Positions 38,984 through 51,384 of a stretch of 64,000 bases of DNA are shown here, in pieces. Source of the stretch: Craterostigma plantagineum (lineage: Eukaryota > Streptophyta > Magnoliopsida > Lamiales > Linderniaceae); the NCBI GenBank assembly GCA_027422505.1, contig JAPQWV010000498.1, positions 124,001 through 188,000 on the forward strand, given 5' to 3'. Made by a program: the position numbers and the translations under genes. Position 1 is the first letter of the stretch. Every line of letters starts with the position of its first letter. Below the pieces are notes generated by a model. It searched no databases and was not told the origin of the DNA. It worked only from the letters and a program-made list of their open reading frames with translations.

Positions 38984-40115
38984 TCGTGTCTAAAGTTTAA
39001 ACTAAGCACACAGCCAATCGTCTTCATTAATGACGACATCATATAAGTCACCTGCGCCATGAATTTTCTCTAAAATACTGAATAAATTTCGATTACAGTT
39101 CTTGGTCTTATCGTTGACGAATTTTTACCATAATTCATGTTTTTCAAGCTGCAAACTGCAAAGTGCAGGACAAGCATTTAATATGTATTCGCTAATTAGG
39201 TTCACTGACTAATTAATGGGCTTAGCTTATGTGCCCACATGGAATGGAATTGTCCATAATCTCATACTCTCCAATCGAGGGCTGCTTTGCAAGTGGTGGG
39301 AACTAAAAAGCACTTCTCTGCTGTCTCTGACATATCTCCACATGTCTGAGTAATTAATTAATTACATGATGATATAATAATACAACAATCTAGAGAATCT
39401 GCATGTATTATCTGAATGAAAGAAATATAGTAGCCAATCAATAGAAACAAAAGGTATGATAGAGGTTAGGAGATGGGTACAAAATATGCCCAATTAAATA
39501 CGTATATGTAAGCGCATGTAGATATGTTAATATCAATCAAGACGCATGCGATACAACGTGGAATATTTCGTGATGAACAAATGGAGCTTTAAAAGTTATC
39601 TTCAAGTGTGTTCACATGGAGCTTTTGACGATTAAAATAAAAAAGATTCCTGATCTACCCTTTAAATAACAAGTGAGAAACTACTTCCTTTTTAATAAGA
39701 TGCGGGTTTTAGCCTTTAGGGCATCTCACGCAGAGTCATTGGTAATATTCATCTTGGACACTTTCTTATTACTCTATGTCATTGTACTTGTGTTCTTGTC
39801 CGAACAAGAATATTTTAATTACAAAAAGTTGGTTTATTTCTTATCGCCTGCTACTACACTAAAGTCCAATGCCCATTGCCCACTATAGTCTGCTTATAGC
39901 GACGAACATAAATCAGAACTTTATTAAAAGTAGGAAAGAAAATGTGGAGAGAGGGTGGAGTTGCTTACCTTTAGTTCCTATGAAATAATGTCATATGAGA
40001 CGTGTCATCTCTTGTATCTTACATATTTAATAGCTAATGATCCTACAACAAAGCTCTCATAAATCCCCAGCCTGTTTGTGCTCAGATTTCGTGTCTGTAC
40101 AAGTATACCTTAGCA
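38984..40115. other. Spacer between the two SDR genes
   Basis: 3' flank of the first copy and promoter of the second. No gene is present. The open stretch 39673-39888 encodes a random-looking hydrophobic run and is not called. Confidence 0.45.
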
Positions 40116-41165
40116 ATGGCAAAAAGGTTGAGTAAAAGCAATTCTCTCATTCTTACATCTCACTCATTTTTTCAATTAATGCACAACAAGTAATTAAATT
40201 TTTTTCTTCCCACCAAGTGTGTTCGTGTAAAACAGATGCATGTGGATTTATTATTACATTCATTGTTTCTTTTGCAGCCTACAAGGAAAAGTGGCTATAA
40301 TAACCGGCGGCGCGAGTGGCATAGGTGAAACCACCGCGAGGCTTTTCGTTCGAAATGGAGCTAAGGTGGTAATTGCCGACGTCCAAGACAAGTTAGGTCA
40401 AGCAGTTTGCGAAAGCATAATAAGCTCATCATCATCATCGTCAATCTCTTACGTGCACTGCGATGTAACTAAAGAAGACCATGTCCAAACCCTAGTTGAG
40501 TCAACTGTCTCAAAGCACAAGAAATTAGACATAATGTACGCAAACGCAGCGATCCCGGGCGGCGCAAACCCCTCGATCGTCGACACAAAATGCCAAGACT
40601 TGAAAAGGGTTTTCGAAGTTAACGTCTTTGGAGCTTTCTTCTGCGCCAAACACGCAGCTAAAGCAATGATCCCTTCCAATAAAGGCAATTAGAGAAGTTA
40701 AATTGTATTTCTTGATTCATGTAATGGGTGTTATCATTTTGTTGGTTACTTCCAAACGCAGGTAGCATCGTCTTCACTTCGAGCGTGGCTTCTGTGACTC
40801 ACGGCGTGGTGCCTCATGCCTACGTGGCGTCGAAGCACGCCGTCGTTGGGCTGACGAAGAATCTGAGCGTTGAGTTGGGACAACACGGGATTAGGGCAAA
40901 CTGTGTCTCGCCGTTCGGCGTTGTGACGCCGATGCTTTTGAGTGTGTTCGGCGCCGCTGATAAGGGGGAAGTTGAGGACTTCGTCGCCGGAATTTCCAAC
41001 TTGAAAGGAGAGAAGGTGGAGGCGGCTGACGTGGCGGAGGCGGTGGCGTTTCTGGCGAGCGACGCGGCGAAGTATGTGAGCGGTCAGAATTTGGTGCTCG
41101 ACGGAGGATTTAGTTTGACTAACGTCGCTCTCGGTGAAGCGCTTAAGAAGTGCACGTTTTCTTGA
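40116..41165 (+). CDS. SDR110C short-chain dehydrogenase, tandem copy 2
   Basis: Three coding exons: 40116-40126, 40278-40684 and 40762-41165, 822 nt, 273 aa. Exon 1 encodes M-A-K plus two bases (AAAAG|GTTGAG). Intron 2 begins with GC (AAAG|GCAATT) and ends at CGCAG; this is the only junction that gives SNKGSIVFTSS in frame. TGGASGIG (14-21) binds NAD. Catalytic residues are Asn119, Ser147, Tyr160 and Lys164. The usual NNAG is replaced by ANAA (92-95), a small departure from copy 1. A Ser run (residues 53-59) comes from TCA repeats. The two copies share the head [10 protein letters not shown]...[23 protein letters not shown] almost unchanged but diverge later, so the duplication is not very recent. 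Confidence 0.87.
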
Positions 41166-41564
41166 ATTGCTTTTCTTATTTCGTTTGTTTCGACTGTTTC
41201 TAAATTGTAATAAATCCTCTTGGGTCGAGTGCGGCCCATTTACATGCTACAAAAGGCCCATTAGTTAGGTCCATTTCGGCCCTTCTTTCAAGCTTTGGAT
41301 TTTTTTGTTGTATTATTATGAAGCTTCGAAGTTGGATTTATTATGGATGAAGGGAAAATAAAAAATAATGTACAGTTTACGACTTCAATGATTCATTGAA
41401 AACACTCATAGGAAAATGGAACAATAAATTGATTACAGATGGGGCTGCTTTAACATGCATTTAAGTGAGATTGCAGAATTCTTTAATTGATGGAACATTA
41501 AATAATAATTATGCTACATCACTGTGGAAATTTTGGATGTACTTCATTTCGTTTCATTTCTGAT
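41166..41564. other. SDR copy 2 3' flank
   Basis: AT-rich 3' UTR and flank ending at the TTTCTGAT target-site copy of the hAT element (41557-41564). No gene. Confidence 0.5.
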
Positions 41565-44500
41565 TAGGGGTGTTCATCGGCCGGTTCGGTTCGGTTTTCT
41601 AACATTTCGGTTCGGTTTTTCGGTTTTCAGTTTTGCATATGCTCAATCCGATATCCGAACCGTTTTAATTTGGTTCGGTTCGGTTTTTAACAGTTCGGTT
41701 TCGGTTTTTTCGGTTCGGTTTTTCCGGTTGAAGAACAATCAAAGGTCTGAAAATAGAAACGAACATAAGCTGACAAGGTCTAACCAAAACAGAAAAATCG
41801 GCTGAAAGTGGTACAAAACATTTAGCTAAATACCCAACACACAAAAGCATATTCAACCATATCACAAAGCCAAAATAGTACTATAAGCAATATTGATTTC
41901 CACCACCTTCAATCCCTTCCATTAGACTCTTCAATCTTTAACATTCAAATCTGTGAAAGAGTATAAAATATTTGTCAAAAATCAATAAAAAATTATAATA
42001 AAGAATAATAAGCATAATTATTACCGGATTCAAGCTGCTCAAGATTGTCCAACTCCTCCTCTACTTTAACAGGTGAAGGTTCTTTCCGAACCCAATCTTG
42101 AAGACAAATTAGAGTTTGAACTAATCTATGAGTCAATGAACTTCTAAAGGAATCAAGCACACGCCCGTACTAAATGCACTTTCTGATGCCACTGTAGAAA
42201 TAGGAATTGCTAACACGTCACGGGCCATATCAGCAAGGATAGGAAATCTAGGCGAATTAACTTTCCACCAAGCTAAAATATCGAAATTGTCATTTCCAAT
42301 CTCTGTTTCTTCACCAAGATACCTATCTAACTCGGTTTTGGCATCAATTCTTCCACTCTTGGCCTTGTACCTCAAGTATTCTTGTTGTATTCGTGTTCCT
42401 TGCGCACTTCCAGAGTCCACATTTGACATATCCAATGAGTAGCTAGATGAGTTAGATGACGCCTCAAATATTTTTCCTCTTGCTTTTCTATATTCATCAA
42501 ACAAAGAATTCATATAAGACTTCACTTCTTCGGCCATTTTCTCCCCCTTCTCCTCACCATACATCTTCACAAATACAAAAGCAACATAGTCATATTTGAA
42601 ACGAGGATCAAGCACACAAGCTATGAAAATCATCTTGTTCATTTTCTCCGGCACACCCCAATACTTGTCAAACTTAGCTTTCATCCTCTTTGCCATCATT
42701 TTCAAATTGAAGTCATCACTTTCCGCTAGCATACTCAAAAGACAAGCAACCTCTCCAATTTCGTGAAAGTGAATATTCGAAGTAACATACAATGAACCGG
42801 ATACCCTTAGAGTAAGGTTGAAAAAGGATTCGAGAAACTTCTCCATGTGCCTTATATTTATCCAATCGTCACTTATCAACAAACCTGCGACTTTTCCATC
42901 TTCACAAACATGATCAAGTAGATAAGATATTAATCCGGAGTCTTGGTCGGCGTAGCTAAGAAAAGCCTTCTCAAATTCTTGTGCCGTTTTCAACATCAAA
43001 TATGTAGAATTCCATCGAGTAGCAACATCGAGACACAAGCTCCTTTTACTTTTTATTCTTTCAACTTCACAACAATCTTTGAAAGTTTTTAGCCTTGAAG
43101 GAGATTGTCGAATATACTTCACAACTTGCCTAACACGTTTCACGGAATCACCAATTTCTTTCAAACCATATTGGACCACAAGATTGATTATATGAGCCAC
43201 ACATCTCATATGAAGATGTTGACCGTTCATCAAATTTGTTTCCCATTTACTCAGCTGCTTCGACATTTCCTTCACTGTGACATCATTTGAACTAGCATTG
43301 TCAACCGTGATAGTGAATACTTTATCCAAACCCCATTCCATCAAACATTTAGTAATCACAAGTGCCATATCATCGCCTTTATGACTAAAGACAGGACAAA
43401 AATTCAAGATCTTCTTATGGTAACTCCACTCTTTATCAATAAAGTGGGCGGTGATACACATATAATTGATTCTCTGTATCGAAGTCCATGTATCCGTTGT
43501 TAGGCAAACTCTTTGATTTGTGCCGACAAAATAACGCTTCAACTTTTGTTTTTCTTCCAAGAACAAATCAAAACAATCTCTTGTCACGGTAGCACGAGAT
43601 GGAATTCGAAATTGAGGCTGAATCGTACTTACAAAGTGCCTAAATCCCTCACATTCCACAAAGCTAAAAGGCAACTCATCCACAACAATCATCTTTGCTA
43701 AAGCCTTCCTACATGATTCTTGGTCAAATTTCCAAATGCCAAATGTTGCTTCGCTTTTCTGGTCTTTTGAAAACCCAATTTTGGATTGACTACTATCAGT
43801 ATTAGTGGGAATTTGCTTACATTTTTTCATGTGAGCTTTCAACGACGACGTCCCATTGGCGCACGTATCAGCGGCATAAGTTGAACCACAATGTTTGCAC
43901 TTTGCTCTACATGTTCCATCAGTATCAGTGAATCTGTCAAAGTGCTCCCAAACTACAGATCTGGACTTCATGGTTTTTCTTTTTTTGTCAACCGGAATTG
44001 AATCAGTTGATGATGAAACAGGTGTGCTGCCTCCACTCTCAATAATTTTTCCACCGCTTTCAGCCATCTACAATAAAACATAAATGAAATGTAAAAAATA
44101 ATGAGAACAAACAAAAACAATAATTCAGCTTTTATTATAAACAGCTAGACAAGAAACGAGCTCCATCTACTGTGTCTCCCAAACCAACAAGCAAGATAAA
44201 GCCACGTAAATCTATGTTATTAACATGCAAATCCACTTGTTATATGCGGTGTAGATGTAAAATAATCCTAATCCAAAAAAAAAAAATCGATACCCACTTA
44301 ACCTAGACATAACGAACCTTAAGGATTGAATGTATCACCTGTCAAAGAGAAGCTGTAGTGTAGTCGTGAGTTGATTTCGTCCTCAGACAGGTCAAACTAG
44401 CTGAAATGGTCGGACAAGCTGTAGTCGACCTATGCTGAAATTTTTATTGTATTTGCAGAGAATTAGGTTAGAGACAGACGTTTGGGGGGTGGAGATGATT

Positions 44501-44617
44501 TTTTATTATTCTATTTTTAATTTAGTATGGATTATTTGGACTTTATTGCAATTGGGCTCTCTTAATATTGGGCTTTATTTAAAAACCTAACCTACTAATG
44601 GCATTGGCCCATTGGCA

Positions 44618-44653
<36 letters not shown>

Positions 44654-44829
44654 CGGTTTTCGGTTTTTTCGGTTATTTTTTTCTTAAAACCGAAAACCGA
44701 ACTGAAAAACCGAATTTTACAAAAACTTAAACCGAAACCGGCCGAAAAACCGAATTAACCGAACCGAAAAAACAGAAAATTTCGGTTCGGCCGGTTTTTT
44801 CGGTTTTATCCGAAATTTGAACACCCCTA
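41565..44829. mobile_element. Complete hAT transposon, 3265 bp
   Basis: The ends are TAGGGGTGTTCA and its exact inverse, flanked by a perfect 8-bp duplication TTTCTGAT at 41557-41564 and 44830-44837. Subterminal regions on both sides hold many CGGTTCGG / CCGAACCG / CGGTTTTTCGG motifs in both orientations, the expected transposase-binding arrays. It encodes one hAT transposase on the minus strand (next entry). A (TA)n tract lies at about 44623-44651. The perfect target duplication shows a fairly recent insertion downstream of the SDR pair. Confidence 0.95.
42133..44067 (-). pseudogene. hAT transposase (BED/RICESLEEPER-like), 3' frameshift
   Basis: An open frame of 644 codons. The BED zinc finger has Cys57, Cys60, His79 and Cys83. 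The catalytic core includes LTTDTWTS and ITVDNASSND (two Asp), and the RWNSTY region of the insertion domain. The C-terminal dimerisation (hATC) region starts at about residue 590 with WWKVNSPRFPILADMARD and reaches ASESAFSTG. There, at about 42160-42166, the frame shifts and stops ten codons later. The conserved continuation of hATC is readable in another frame for about 50 more codons, down to a possible donor near 42025. So one to four bases are lost and the copy is probably no longer autonomous, though damage is otherwise absent. Confidence 0.9.
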
Positions 44830-44837
44830 TTTCTGAT

Positions 44838-47303
44838 GGTTTTGAGTGACATTACAAATTTAACGCGGAGAAATACACAAAGTGATAATATTATGAAATG
44901 CATGATGAAATGCAATGGACAGAAGCCCAACCAAGAAATTCTTAAAGGGAAAGGACTACCCCATGTAAGACCTAAGAAAAGATCGTATTTATGATTTATT
45001 TGCTGATTAAAGAAATAAGATCTACAGTGGTAAATAATTTTTCAGTTTCTCAGTTTGTGTTTATTTTTTGTGAAAATTAAATGCCATTGTTTTAAAAGTG
45101 TCAGGTCATCATGAATTGCAAGCTAAGTGAAAGTTATATGTCATTGGGAAACAACTTCTACGTACTGGAAAATAATAAATATAAGAGCATCTTCAACGGG
45201 TACTTGACACAAAAATAGTACGTCTATGCTCCAATGGAACTTTATATCTAACACTAATATCGTGTTGATCTGCAGAGATACTCTAGATACGCACAATTTC
45301 CAACACAAAACTAGAGTTTTAATTTTTAATTTTTTATTTGAACTTATATTATATTGTTAATATGAACCTATAATATTATTTTTTTTATTTTAGAAAATAG
45401 AGGTGATGGGTTGGAGTAAATATTACTGTTGAAAACAAAGTTGATGGGTTGGAGCAAAAGCACTGTAGCAACGGTATTTTTATGTAAAATTAACTTTATT
45501 TTTATGGTGTGGATTGGAGATGCTCTAAGTATACCAAAAATATATCATAATATCAATAAAATACAGAATTGTTATTATTGGTTGTATATTTTTTTTATGA
45601 CTATATATTATTCTTTGTGCATGCTTCCTAATGTAAATGAAATACATATTTAAATCTTCTATTTTGGACATTTGCATCAAAAGTCTTCTAATTAAGTAAA
45701 ACACAACCGCTCAAAGTCAACGAGATAAGTTTCGAATCGGTTTGATTTTAACTACCACGATTGTCCTTTAAAGAAAATATTAGCTGTGACATTGACTTTA
45801 CCTATTTAGAAAACAGTATAAACAAATAATTATTCTATCTAATTGCAAATAATGATCTCCGACTTTTAATTAAACTAATAATAGTGATAATTCAAGTTGC
45901 ATGCCATGAACACCGCACTTAAGACTTTTTCTTTTGCCATCAACATTATTGACGTTAGTCTATTTAATAAGGCCTTGGAAAATTGAAACTATGCTTTCGT
46001 GATAAATTTCCTTAACTAGTTATGTCTATTAATTTTCTTCTTTTCTTATTATTAAATTGGTACACAAAAAAAAAAAAAAAAAAACTTATATTTTGTTTTT
46101 TCGGAGGAAAAAAAAAAAAAAACTTATATTTATTGCAAGCGATAATAACGCATTAATTTCTTGGCGCCCTAAGTTGACAAGTCACGAAGTATTTTCAGAG
46201 ACAAAGTTATGAGAGACGTGTTTAGCACCAACAAATCATAATTGTTCATGTCGAATATAAACTCAATTAGCAAAAATATTACTACAAAAATGTTACTCTG
46301 TCCGAGTCGCATTCACGATTTACAAGAACCAAGAAATAATAAAGAAATAATAATAACAATACATAAATAATACAACTATACAAGGCTCGTTAACAAAAAA
46401 AGAAATGAAAAATCAGTATTAACGACACTAATTGAATCGTTAGCAGCCGTCCGATGAAGAGACTTAAAGAATAAACAGCTCGAGATCTCAACTCTCGCAA
46501 TAAATCACCATTAACAATACACAACCCAAAAAAAAAAAACATTCAATTGCAACTAGCCAATTGAACTAAAAAAAATACATCTACGAAAATAATAAATAGA
46601 AGTAAATAAAACCTCCGAAGAAGGTGAGTGATATTACGCAGTCACCAGATATTTAAGTGTCTTTCGAACAACCTTCTTCATCGGATTTAATACAGATAAT
46701 AAATAATAACGTACTTATTACCACGTTGCACGCACCAAATACACCGACGTACTCTTATGGCATTCTTCTTCCAAGTAAATACCAAGTAAACAATTCTGAT
46801 ATAAAAGTGGCTCAAAACAATTAATAAATTTTCTGTCAACTCAATTTACACACCTCTCTCTCGCCTTCTCTACATCGAATTGAATTCAGAATTCAATTCA
46901 ATTCAATTCAGTTCACTATACAACAACTGCTCTCTCCATCTCTACAACACCATCCACCTCTCAAACATTAATTTAATTAAGCTTTTAAAGCAAATCTCAC
47001 AACATAATCTCCATCTCCCTCTTCTTCTTATATATAATGGCACTAGACCTCAATAACCATCATCCCTTCAAATACTACATCTTATAAGCAACGGTAGTAT
47101 CTTCTCGCAATTCCCAGGTATATGCATATGTATACTAAGCATGCATGATTAAAAAAATCACAAAGCTGTAATTTTTTTTCTTACCTTGTTTGTTGTCTTG
47201 TCTGTTCTTCCTTAGAAACCCAAGAAGGGATTGATTGATCGGTTGATCGATCAACTTCGAAGAAGCAGAAGAGATCAGAAGGAAAGAAGACAGCCACGTC
47301 ACC
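44838..47303. other. Intergenic region before the GIR1-like gene
   Basis: AT-rich DNA with one Tourist-like MITE (45185-45525). A poly-A pair at 46064-46125 flanks repeated CTTATATT. The last 450 bases are the GIR1-like promoter and 5' leader: pyrimidine-rich at 46850-46975, with a likely leader intron from CCAG|GTATAT near 47117 to CCTTAG near 47215. Confidence 0.45.
45185..45525. mobile_element. Tourist/PIF-Harbinger MITE
   Basis: Terminal inverted repeats GAGCATCTTCAACGGG and, in reverse, GAGCATCTCCAATCC are the common Tourist-like ends. The element is flanked by TAA on both sides (45182-45184 and 45526-45528), the 3-bp duplication of PIF/Harbinger. 341 bp, non-coding. Confidence 0.85.
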
Positions 47304-47693
47304 ATGAGCCGAAGGAACGGAGCAAGACTCGACCTAAAGCTGAACCTTTCGCCGCCAAGGGTCACGGCGAACATGAACCACCCTAGAGTTGATTCGCCGA
47401 GCCGATCACTGACTGTGTCGCCCACCTCGCCGCCGAGCTCGTGCGTCTCGTCTGAGATGAACCTCCAAGACGAGCTGGTCCGTTACTCTTCGAGCCCAGA
47501 GGCAACTTCGATGATGCTCGTGGGTTGCCCGAGATGCCTCATGTATGTCATGTTGTCCGAGGAAGATCCGAGGTGCCCAAAGTGTAAGAGCACCGTCTTG
47601 CTTGATTTTATCCATGACAACAACGCCAACAACAATGTCATCAACAATCATCAAAACAACAGCAACGGTGTGAGGAAGACAAAGAGGTCCTAG
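47304..47693 (+). CDS. GIR1-like (GL2-interacting repressor) small protein
   Basis: A single coding exon of 129 aa. The N-terminus has the EAR repression motif LDLKLNLSPP at residues 9-18, preceded by MSRRNG. A Ser/Pro block (SPTSPPSSCVSSE) follows. The C-terminal core VGCPRCLMYVMLSEEDPRC and PKC has two CxxC pairs (Cys75/78, Cys91/94) that probably bind zinc. These features match GIR1/GIR2, nuclear adaptors that link the homeodomain factor GL2 to TOPLESS co-repressors and restrain root hair formation. The Asn-rich tail is coded by AAC repeats. No damage is seen. Function is transferred from the family. Confidence 0.9.
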   Translation: MSRRNGARLDLKLNLSPPRVTANMNHPRVDSPSRSLTVSPTSPPSSCVSSEMNLQDELVRYSSSPEATSMMLVGCPRCLMYVMLSEEDPRCPKCKSTVLLDFIHDNNANNNVINNHQNNSNGVRKTKRS

Positions 47694-50087
47694 AGCCTAC
47701 CTCAGCCAGCTTAAAAAAAAAAAGAAAAAAAAAACTTAAGCATGCTTAAATTTGATTAGTCAGCAGTAGCACTACTGGTGCTCCATTTCTTATGTTCTAC
47801 GTAGGTTAAGGAAGAAAGAAAAGAAGAAAAAAAACAAGAGTGGAGCTTTAATAGTGCTACCTTATGTTAAATTTTCCCCCTTTCTTCAGCAATGTCTTGT
47901 ACCCCTTTTGCTTCAAGAACTAATGGTATGTACGCTCTCTTGATGAGTGCAGATTTTGTACCATGTTTTTAGTAAGAATCTAAGTTCTTCTGATTTGCCA
48001 GTAAAGTTTTAAGGTCTAATCAGAATCTTAGGTAAAGTCCACTACCTGCAATTTTTAACTGGCTTTTTTGAACTCAAGACAACTAAAGTTTTTGCTCTTC
48101 TAAAGTCCAACCACACAATGCCACAACAGCACTGTCACAGCAGGGCTAGACCAGCCAACAATAAATGAAAATTTTCAGGAAAACAAAAAAGGAGGAAAAT
48201 GTAGTTTTAGGAACATGATCATATCATAGTATCTATGGGTAAACTCAATCTACACAAAAAGTAATCTTTAGTGTCTCCATGCATGGGTCATGTCTTGGAC
48301 CCACTAATTAAGTGCAAAATTGAGCCTATCTGAAAGTACATTAACGGCTAACTTTATTTTGTGTCTCAAAATCATGGACCTCGGTTCATAACAAGAATTC
48401 TCCAATAGTTCTACTAGAGAAGTGATTAACCCCTTAAGAGCTTAGTTACAATAATCTTGAAGCATCAAACATTCCTAGGTAGCACAAGGCTTGCTACTTC
48501 AGATGTCATTACAGTACACCATTGATGTCAACACGTGAAGCAACAATATTCAGCTAATTGTAAGGGCAAGATTAGGAAATAAATGCCTTTCCAGTTAGTT
48601 CAACGTCGGCATTACAATTTAATAAACAGAATTCAATGAAACGATGCCAACGCTACGTACTATGCATGTGAAGTTATTATTGTTAACATTTAATTATGAG
48701 GTCAAACTCAAATATGTTAGTTATGTACAAAACTACGAGAGAGAAGGGTAAACACGTAAAAGCACGAAGATAGGGGTAGTTCGAATGCATTGAAGGAAAG
48801 AAACTAAAAGAAAGGATAATAGGGAAGTATATTTAGATTTGAGAAGCCATTAAAACCAAATAAATGCAAGAGTTATTGAGACGGTTGAGAATAATGAGGG
48901 TATTAAACGTCATGTGATAAATACAAATTGAATTCAGCAAGCATTAGCTAGGCTATTTTGTTGTAGTTCAATGTTCATCTTCTCCTTTTTGATTTAACTT
49001 CATATAAATTTGTTATTTTTCTGGGGGAGTAAACAAAGATATCTACAACTTCACAAGGCATATATCTACATGATTTTAGGGGTTTACTGTATTTGACTTT
49101 TGAGCATGGTGTAATAATTATAGCATCGCAGCACCCAATTAAAGTAAGATCTCATGCACAATAATTATGAAAATTTCAAAGATCGCCACCATTATTTCTC
49201 ACGAAATGCGTAAATGTACATTTTTTCTGGGATGATGAGCTGGTGAAGCAGTTTGCATTAACTCTATTAAACATCAACTTGATTAGACAAACCAATAAAT
49301 CGAAGCAGAAACCATTACTAGCCCTGTCAACTTTAATTAAATGAATTTAATTCAAAATGAACTATTGATGTGGAGCTACTATTATTATAAGTCACAGCAG
49401 GATTCATAGAATAAAATAAAATATCATCACATAATATTATTGGGCACAAAAAGTGACAAATTGATGACATGAAACATTATTACCCAAAACCAAGAAGCCC
49501 TCCTCTCACAAAAACAAAGTAACAAAATCCCCACATCGTCGCCAGTAAAAACATACGACATTCAACTCATCATTTTCTGAACTATTATCTCAGCAAACCA
49601 TGAAAACCAGAAATCAGTGGCAATGATTTTCAACAAAAGAAGCTCGGCTTGAAACTCTACATGTCCCATTATCCATATAAAAGAGAGCTAACAATTGAAA
49701 TGTTCTGAACATTATTTTCCATACCTCGTGATAGAGGTCGAAAAATTTGAATGCAACACGTCAAAACTCCTTATCGTTCGGTTGATCATAGACAGGACTG
49801 AGGTGTTCACACTTTGATCGAAAGGCATGATCATGTACGAAACGAATCCTGGTCAAAGATCCTTGAGATTAGACCAAAATAATAATGCAGTTTCAAACTA
49901 AGGAAGCTAAAAAGGATTAAGGCATAATGTAATAGAAACTGATATGCTGCACATTAGATCAGAAGAAAGAAAGATAGTCCTATGCATATGCAACCTTACT
50001 GATAATCGCTCATAGTGGCTTGCATCTTTGGCTCGTAGTCATGCAATGGGGCAGAATCAGAGAAAATTCCAGTTAATAAATAAATGC
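47694..50087. other. Intergenic region, no confirmed gene
   Basis: The GIR1-like 3' UTR fills the first few hundred bases. Beyond about 48200 it is AT-rich. On the minus strand, two short open segments around 49995-50080 and 49720-49860 sit next to plausible splice signals downstream of the candidate small gene; they may be 3' UTR exons or chance. Confidence 0.4.
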
Positions 50088-50360
50088 TCAAGAAGGTGCC
50101 ACATCTAAGTTTTCTCGTTTAGCTTCACTGCATAACACGGAATTGAAGGATTCATCGATTCTTAGAGAACGAATCAGTGACGCCCTCACTGAAACAGAAG
50201 CATCAATAAGCATCAGCAAAACCAAATTTTGCTCTTTATAATCGTTAGTGAGTTTGAATTCTTAGCGTCGTTTCTGCCGAGATCATTAGTTAAATATACC
50301 AGCAAGCTGTCTAAGTTTCTTGCTCTCACTTAATTTCTTGGAGTTCATCTCGTCATTCAT
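50088..50360 (-). CDS. Possible 53-aa spliced gene, function unknown
   Basis: Two minus-strand pieces, 50360-50300 and 50188-50088, join through GCTG|GTATAT and CTGTTTCAG|TGAGG to give a 162-nt frame with a stop. The product starts MNDEMNSKKLSESKKLRQLA and continues with a basic, amphipathic stretch (RASLIRSLRIDESF). I do not recognise it. In the same frame a TAG lies just upstream of the ATG. An open stretch at about 50880-50780 on the same strand, with a donor, may be an upstream exon. It would be divergent from UEV1. The case rests only on matching phase and splice consensus, so it may be chance or a non-coding RNA. Confidence 0.25.
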
Positions 50361-51384
50361 TCCTATTGTCCAAATCTAACACTCAACTCGATTGTGTTTT
50401 CTTCTCGACTAAACCTACGCAGCTCAAGGCAGCCTATCAGACCATGACTATTCTCCAAATTGTCTTCAACATCCAAGTGCTTCTCAGGCACTAGTACGCT
50501 AATCACAAACTTCAAATACAGATAATTCCAAACTGTTTTTTTCTTTTTTTTTTTCAATACCATCTCCGCAAATTCCAGATGATGAAAACATAGTCTAATC
50601 ACACACACACACACTCTATCAGCGAACCCAGTGTAATGTACCAATTTTGACATACATATTATCGACGTGGTAATGCACTAGCAAACATAGCACACACGTC
50701 AAACAGATATGTAAAACATCTACAGTTGGAGGGAAAACACACAATTAAACGTAATGTAGGATGATCAGACAGATTTTACCACCTACTTGGATAGTTTCGA
50801 GGATTCCAAAGACCCAGCAATAGAAATTGAACAAAAAAATTGACGAGCTGCTTGTAATCTGTGGAAGTCATGGAAATGATTATCCAATGCTAAATGATTG
50901 TCTATCCAATTTCTGCGTAACTGTTGTAAGAATAATTGCTAATTCGCACCCGATTTGATGCTAAATACATAAACATCCCCCACTTATTCGAAAGCTCATA
51001 AAAATCCTCAGTAAAGTTGATTTTTGTAGAAATCTAGTCAGTTTATATTTATTCTGCCATTATGTTCAATATGTATAAGATAAAATACATGTAGATATAA
51101 AAAATTCGAAACATAGCTAATTTATTCGGAAATTGTATTGTGATGCTTTCCAAGTGTATTTCATTAGGTGGGCGGTAGACGTGTTTTGTTTAAATTTCAA
51201 GAACTAATTTGCAAATTAGTAAACCTTTTGAGCATACATATTAATTTCTTCATTTTATATCTTTGAAACACTACATTCTTGTTTTTCCTCTTGCGTTCTT
51301 CCACCGCAGATTCTCAACAGCAGCCGTCCTTCGCCAAATTATCCTTCGATCTAATCGATATCTATTCGGTCAATAACTCACGCA
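50361..51384. other. Upstream region of UEV1
   Basis: AT-rich, with an (AC)n tract near 50600. The last 130 bases are the UEV1 leader, with CT-rich sequence at 51285-51300. No confirmed gene; a minus-strand open stretch at about 50880-50780 is mentioned under the candidate small gene. Confidence 0.4.

Noticed and set aside
49720..50080. Extra minus-strand exons with partial splice signals
   Set aside because: Open for only 20-40 codons, downstream of a stop in the candidate gene and with no recognisable motif; kept only as a remark.
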